This document shows positions 8,283 through 10,022 of a DNA stretch of 10,022 nt, in pieces. The notes beneath the pieces are model-generated. The model was not told the origin of the DNA. It saw only the letters and a program-made list of their open reading frames with translations, and made no database searches. Source of the DNA: Prevotella sp. UBA1378 (lineage in GTDB: Bacteria > Bacteroidota > Bacteroidia > Bacteroidales > Bacteroidaceae); NCBI GenBank assembly GCA_002305505.1, contig DBRC01000004.1:609-10630 (forward strand). The letters are read 5' to 3'. Numbering within the stretch: the stretch's first letter is position 1; the number at the start of each line of letters is the position of its first letter. A program made the translations under genes and the position numbers.

Positions 8283-9737
8283 ATGATTATGAGAAACTTT
8301 TTATCAACAGTAGCCCTTGCTTTTGCATCGTCAGTGTCATTACAAGCACAAACCGTGCTGTGGGATGGAGAGAATAACGAATTTGGTTCTAAAGGCGGAT
8401 GCTGGGATGACGGCAACCCGTCTGTGGTGGAAAATCCTGAGACTGACGGCATCAACACGTCTGCCAAGTGTTTGGCGTTTACGATGACGAACGACAGCAA
8501 AATAGTTAAGATTCCGTTCCGCGATTGGATTCAGCCCAATATGGAAGGCAGCCGCCGCATTTCATTGATGATTAAGAAAACGACGAACGAGAACGTGAAA
8601 ATAGAAATTTCCGACCCCACTAACGGAGCACCGGGTTATTGGGAGAAAGTGGCCGCTTGGTACGGAAACGCAGGAAGTTGGCAGAAAGTGGTATTCGACT
8701 TCTCGACCAACGCGAACCTGAACGATTTCCCTGGTGTCATCTCCATTACGGCACAGACAGGGGATGTACCGGCCAGCCAGACGGTATATATCGACAACGT
8801 AGTGATAGAGCCTGCAGCCAAAATAGGCGACGTGCTCTTGAAGGATATTCCAGACGGTTCGCTTGCTGGCCATGTCACCGTAACCGGTGCACTGATGAAG
8901 GGCGACTGCCAGAATGCCAATGGCGACTGGGTAAGAGTAGACTACAACGATTTTGCTACCTTGGACAGTAAGCTGGGGGCAGATATTACGTCGGTAGACA
9001 TTCGCGGTACGATTCTGAAAGAGGCATATAATCCTGCCCGTTCAAAGAATGCCAATGTCCTGATGTTCGCTGACGCCGCATTTGGCGAGAACGAGGAAAA
9101 CAATGCCAACGTCAATGTCATCGTTGGGGGCAATACAGCCATGTTGGAGCTGAATGAGGCCTATCCGTTCGCGGCGCCCGAAAACTTTCAAGCGGCCAGC
9201 GTGAAAGTGATCCGCCAGACTTACACCGGCACCAACACGTTCTGCCTTCCGTTCTATGTCGGTGCCGAACTCGGCGGCAAGTTGGCTACGTTCAAGAATC
9301 AGACAGCGGAAGAAGCTTTGTTTGACGTGGTCGACCATGTGGATGCCAATATTCCATTCCTTGCTACAGAATTAAGTGCCTCTGAAAACCTGATATTTAC
9401 TGACAAAGGCATCGTGGCTACCCCCGAAACTCTTGGCACCACCTATGTAGGCTCTTACAAACCCATTTCGGGTAACGGCCTGTATGGCATTGGGGCGGAC
9501 AACACCTTTATCAAAGGCGGCGAGGGTGCAACGCTCCATGCATTCCATGCCTATCTGCAAGCGTCTGAAGGCAGCGGTGCAAAAAACATCGTATTCAGTG
9601 GGGCAACGAACATCGCAACCATCAGCACGGCATCTGCAGCCGATTACAGCATCTACACCATTACCGGCGTTAAAACGAGCGGCCGATTAGAGAAAGGTAT
9701 CTATATCATGAACAAGAAAAAGATAATGGTAAGATGA
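8283..9737 (+). CDS. Secreted multidomain protein: jelly-roll N-terminus and type IX-like C-terminal tail, function unknown
   Basis: This 484-aa protein has a signal peptidase I sequence (likely cleavage LQA|QT, residues 22/23) and no lipobox, unlike the preceding three genes. Residues about 24-176 look like a galactose-binding-like jelly-roll, a common carbohydrate-binding shape in Bacteroidetes (VLWDGEN opening, DGINTS, GSWQKVVFDFS, and closing VYIDNVVIEP). Residues about 180-290 form a second beta-rich region I do not recognise. Residues about 305-450 carry a module frequent in Prevotella/Bacteroides exoproteins (GTNTFCLPFYV, then LHAFHAYLQ). The last 30 residues (YSIYTITGVK..RLEKGIYIMNKKKIMVR) resemble a type IX secretion-type C-terminal tail. 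No catalytic motif is visible. It begins 16 nt after the GH32, so it is probably co-expressed, and a fructan-binding or anchoring role is inferred. ATG 8289 is an alternative start and barely changes the signal peptide. Confidence 0.8.
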   Translation: MIMRNFLSTVALAFASSVSLQAQTVLWDGENNEFGSKGGCWDDGNPSVVENPETDGINTSAKCLAFTMTNDSKIVKIPFRDWIQPNMEGSRRISLMIKKTTNENVKIEISDPTNGAPGYWEKVAAWYGNAGSWQKVVFDFSTNANLNDFPGVISITAQTGDVPASQTVYIDNVVIEPAAKIGDVLLKDIPDGSLAGHVTVTGALMKGDCQNANGDWVRVDYNDFATLDSKLGADITSVDIRGTILKEAYNPARSKNANVLMFADAAFGENEENNANVNVIVGGNTAMLELNEAYPFAAPENFQAASVKVIRQTYTGTNTFCLPFYVGAELGGKLATFKNQTAEEALFDVVDHVDANIPFLATELSASENLIFTDKGIVATPETLGTTYVGSYKPISGNGLYGIGADNTFIKGGEGATLHAFHAYLQASEGSGAKNIVFSGATNIATISTASAADYSIYTITGVKTSGRLEKGIYIMNKKKIMVR

Positions 9738-9907
9738 AAAAGGTATACGTAACGCCTCAGGCGGCATGCCACCTCATGGAGGTCGAGCAGCCCATCGCCA
9801 GCTCTGCCGTCACAGCCGTAGGGTTTAACAGGGATGAAACCTACGAAGGAGCATTCCACGCTAAGAGCAAGGATTCCGGCCTTTGGGATACATGCGAAGA
9901 AGAGTAG
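9734..9907 (+). CDS. Small 57-aa protein, MKKxYxxP type, translationally coupled
   Basis: The ATG at 9734 overlaps the stop of the upstream gene (ATGA), so translation is probably coupled. The frame stays open for 57 codons and ends TAG. The sequence begins MKKVYVTPQAACHLMEVEQ, continues to SSAVTAVGF and ends with an acidic, Trp-containing tail (LWDTCEEE). The opening resembles a widespread, poorly characterised group of short Bacteroidales proteins that start MKK-x-Y-x-x-P and have a small-residue or Ser stretch around position 22-28. There is no clear signal peptide or membrane helix, but it has two cysteines (12 and 54) and seems too short for an enzyme. Support for a real gene comes from the overlap, its position at the operon end and the family-like start. 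Its function is unknown. Confidence 0.68.
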   Translation: MKKVYVTPQAACHLMEVEQPIASSAVTAVGFNRDETYEGAFHAKSKDSGLWDTCEEE

Positions 9908-10022
9908 CTCCCTGTTTTGTTATCAGGCGGAAAATAAGTGGCGGGCTTCTTCTTTTAAATAAAAACAGATTCACTAAATATTACAGATAAAATCCATGAA
10001 TACCTGAGTTCGGGATAAGGAT
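9908..10022. other. Non-coding tail of the window
   Basis: The final 115 bases hold no supported gene. A short CCTG/CAGG hairpin (9911-9927) and a cttcttctttt tract (9946-9956) might take part in transcript termination, but neither makes a convincing terminator. No TAnnTTTG promoter box is visible. The next gene lies beyond the right edge. Confidence 0.5.

Larger units (their letters stand above)
386..9907 (+). other. Putative six-gene fructan utilisation operon
   Basis: All six genes run in one direction with gaps of 14, 2, 13 and 16 nt and a 4-nt overlap. I found no internal terminator-like hairpin or TAnnTTTG box in the gaps, so one transcript from the promoter at 386-393 is likely. The order SusC, SusD, DUF4960 lipoprotein, GH32 lipoprotein reproduces the outer-membrane levan uptake set of B. 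thetaiotaomicron (BT1763-1760, from memory). The two last genes extend it. Confidence 0.78.

Noticed and set aside
8639..8971. 110-codon plus-strand frame inside the fifth gene
   Set aside because: It overlaps a longer frame with a signal peptide and recognisable domains. Its own translation is rich in Arg and Cys, typical of an out-of-frame reading.
9895..9956. Possible operon terminator from gaagaag (9895-9901) pairing with cttcttc (9946-9952) before a T tract
   Set aside because: The stem has only 7 bp with a 44-nt loop and no GC-rich core. The nearer CCTG/CAGG hairpin has only 4 bp and no T run, so no terminator is called.

Overview
The window comes from a Bacteroidales bacterium, probably a gut or oral member of the Bacteroidaceae or Prevotellaceae. 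The evidence is a SusC/SusD outer-membrane pair, a hybrid two-component-type AraC C-terminus, surface-lipoprotein signals (Cys followed by Ser/Asp/Glu), a TAnnTTTG-type promoter box, A-rich leaders mostly without Shine-Dalgarno sequences, and Bacteroidales-style C-terminal modules. Genus cannot be fixed by eye.

Layout. 1-213 is the 3' end of an AraC-type regulator, most likely a hybrid two-component system (HTCS) sensor-regulator whose remainder lies off the left edge. A strong intrinsic terminator (244-288) closes it. A short control region (about 290-425) carries a -7 promoter box (386-393) and a possible activator direct repeat. From 426 to 9907 there are six co-oriented genes with gaps of 14, 2, 13 and 16 nt and a final 4-nt overlap: susC-like TonB-dependent transporter, susD-like lipoprotein, DUF4960-type surface glycan-binding lipoprotein, GH32 lipoprotein, a secreted multidomain protein of unknown function, and a 57-residue small protein. 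The last 115 bases are non-coding.

Function. SusC, SusD, a DUF4960 binding protein and a GH32 lipoprotein in this order match, from memory, the core of the Bacteroides thetaiotaomicron levan locus (BT1763-BT1760). The GH32 retains all three acidic catalytic residues. The best reading is a fructan (most likely levan) utilisation locus. The surface GH32 cuts the polymer, the DUF4960 protein and SusD hold it, and SusC imports the oligosaccharides by TonB energy. The HTCS would switch the operon on. The cytoplasmic steps (exo-fructosidase, fructose transporter, fructokinase) are not in this window.

The least described parts are the last two genes. One is a Sec-secreted protein with an N-terminal jelly-roll and a type IX-like C-terminal tail. 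The other is a translationally coupled 57-aa protein of the MKK-x-Y-x-x-P type. They look like an accessory extension of an otherwise familiar four-gene fructan uptake set.
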